NCBI GenBank assembly: GCA_002255065.1
Contig: NJEF01000060.1
Coordinates: forward strand, 1 to 6,358
Length of the DNA: 6,358 nucleotides
From: Desulfurococcales archaeon ex4484_204
Lineage (GTDB): Archaea; Thermoproteota; Thermoprotei_A; Sulfolobales; NBVN01
Reading direction: 5' to 3'
A program made the translations under genes and the position numbers. The notes below the pieces were generated by a model, which worked only from the letters and a program-made list of their open reading frames with translations, was not told the origin of the DNA and ran no database searches. Shown one piece after another: positions 5,533 through 6,358 of this stretch. How positions within the stretch are numbered: the stretch's first letter is position 1; each line of letters begins with the position of its first letter.

Positions 5533-6270
5533 TTACTCCTCCACCTTTACTTCTAGGTACCTTCTTCTTAAGGTCTCCTTCATGCCTTCATGTATCCTCC
5601 TAATCCCGCTTAAAGCTAGGTCTAGAGACTTCTTAAACTCATCAGGCGTCAGCACACCGTTAAGCTGTAGTAGCGTTATGAGGTTAAGGGATGGAGCTGC
5701 CGCTACAGGCATGTCTGCCTCACCGTACATATCCTCAACCTCATCGATATCCAGGACTATCACCCCATCAACCTTACCTACCGCAACACCCGCTACCAAA
5801 TCCTTCATAGGTATCCCCGCATCAGCTAGTGCTAGCGATGCCGCAGTCACTGAGGCCGTCCTAGTTCCCCCATCAGCGTTGAGAACCTCTATGAAGATGT
5901 CTATAGAGGTCCTGGGAAACATCTCAGAGACAACTACGGGCTCTAGCGACTCCCTAATAACCTTAGATAGCTCTACCTCCCTCCTTGAGGGCGCAGGGGA
6001 TTTCCTGTCATGCGTTGAGAAGGGCGCCATATGGTACCTACACCTAAGCACCGCCCTGTACGGTATCGACACATGTTTTAGCTGGGGCTCCCTAGGACCG
6101 TAAACAGCTGCTAACACCTTAGTCCTCCCGTACTCAACAAGGGCTGAGCCGTTAGCGTTGTTGAGAACACCTACCTGCATCCTAATAGGCCTTAACTCAT
6201 CGTACGCCCTACCGTTATACCTCCTGCCGTCCTCCATTATCAACCTAGGCCTCTCACTCGTGCTGACCAC
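5533..6270 (-). CDS. rrp41: Exosome complex catalytic subunit Rrp41 (RNase PH-like)
   Basis: Rrp41 is the active subunit of the archaeal exosome: it degrades RNA 3' to 5' using phosphate, and can add A-rich tails in reverse. Its 245 residues carry all expected elements: RPIRMQVGVLNNANGSALVEYG (27-48), RCR (76-78), the RNA-contacting Arg pair of SRREVEL (Arg96, Arg97), NADGGTRTAS (131-140) for phosphate binding, and the catalytic acidic residues Asp180 and Asp186 in VEDMYGEADMPVA. These align, with a shift of two, with Asp182/Asp188 of the Sulfolobus enzyme. The start is a GTG at 6270, with GGTG 4 nt and GGAGG 10 nt upstream; this overlaps the rrp4 end by 17 bp. A later Met12 would lose the usual N-terminal tail. 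Confidence 0.97.
   Translation of the reverse strand: MVSTSERPRLIMEDGRRYNGRAYDELRPIRMQVGVLNNANGSALVEYGRTKVLAAVYGPREPQLKHVSIPYRAVLRCRYHMAPFSTHDRKSPAPSRREVELSKVIRESLEPVVVSEMFPRTSIDIFIEVLNADGGTRTASVTAASLALADAGIPMKDLVAGVAVGKVDGVIVLDIDEVEDMYGEADMPVAAAPSLNLITLLQLNGVLTPDEFKKSLDLALSGIRRIHEGMKETLRRRYLEVKVEE
5538..5542 (-). promoter_or_regulatory. Shine-Dalgarno of rrp42
   Basis: GGAGG on the minus strand with 7-nt spacing to the ATG at 5530, embedded in the last codons of rrp41 (encoding VEE). It supports this start and coupling of the two ring subunits. Confidence 0.65.
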
Positions 6271-6358
6271 TTAACACCCCCCTCCTAACCTTCTCTTTAA
6301 GTATAAACTCCTTTATCCTATCGGTTAACCCAGGTATATGCGCCTCCCTCTCTATCTT
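6254..6358 (-). CDS. rrp4: Exosome complex RNA-binding subunit Rrp4, C-terminal end, cut by window edge
   Basis: The minus strand reads 34 codons from the right edge to a TGA at 6254-6256: KIEREAHIPGLTDRIKEF, then ILKEKVRRGVLSGQHE. This looks like the end of the KH domain and C-terminal helix of Rrp4, the cap protein that binds RNA and feeds it to the Rrp41/Rrp42 ring. Position directly before rrp41, with a 17-bp overlap, is the normal archaeal order. The S1 and main KH motifs are outside the window, so the identification rests on context and the AHIPGLTDRIKEF end; a Csl4 cap would not be expected here. Confidence 0.85.
   Translation of the reverse strand, partial: KIEREAHIPGLTDRIKEFILKEKVRRGVLSGQHE

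Noticed and set aside
5582..6103. 173-codon plus-strand ORF opposite rrp41
   Set aside because: It lies fully antisense to rrp41, whose catalytic residues are all intact. Its Ser-rich, low-information product reflects the complement of the rrp41 codons.

Overview
The window is a stretch of archaeal housekeeping chromosome with every gene on the minus strand, so transcription runs from position 6358 toward position 1. The gene set (EF-2, archaeal exosome, L37Ae, Brix, Pcc1, prefoldin beta) is archaeal. The short XPF nuclease with no helicase domain, the crenarchaeal-type EF-2 sequence, strong AGG/AGA arginine use and intermediate GC point to a (probably thermophilic) member of the Thermoproteota/TACK group. 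The sequence does not let me go lower than that.

In transcription order the window holds: the last 34 codons of rrp4 (6254-6358), rrp41 (5533-6270), rrp42 (4679-5530), ribosomal protein L37Ae (4384-4635), a Brix/Imp4-like protein (3787-4344), KEOPS subunit Pcc1 (start chosen at 3812), prefoldin beta (3133-3501), a DUF3194-type small protein (start chosen at 3155), a DHH/DHHA1 phosphoesterase (1781-2857), the XPF/Rad1-type nuclease (start chosen at 1788), and the first 342 codons of translation elongation factor EF-2 (1-1026, running off the left edge). From rrp4 to xpf, gaps are at most 43 bp and several genes overlap by 8-32 bp, so this looks like one long, translationally coupled transcription unit. 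EF-2 follows after a 63-bp gap and probably has its own promoter.

This is the well-known archaeal exosome superoperon. Rrp4/Rrp41/Rrp42 form the RNA-degrading exosome. L37Ae, Brix and EF-2 belong to ribosome assembly and translation, Pcc1 to the tRNA t6A machinery, and prefoldin beta to cotranslational folding. The DHH protein and XPF are phosphodiesterases at the end of the unit.

I see no mobile element, CRISPR array, tRNA, rRNA or new multigene system. The points most worth a second look are the absence of rpoP (RNA polymerase subunit P) from its usual place between L37Ae and Brix, the DHH enzyme as a possible finisher of exosome products, the uncharacterised DUF3194 gene, a degenerate PCNA-binding tail on XPF, and TATA-like boxes at nearly the same distance (34-43 bp) upstream of three start codons. 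No stretch over 300 bp lacks a gene.
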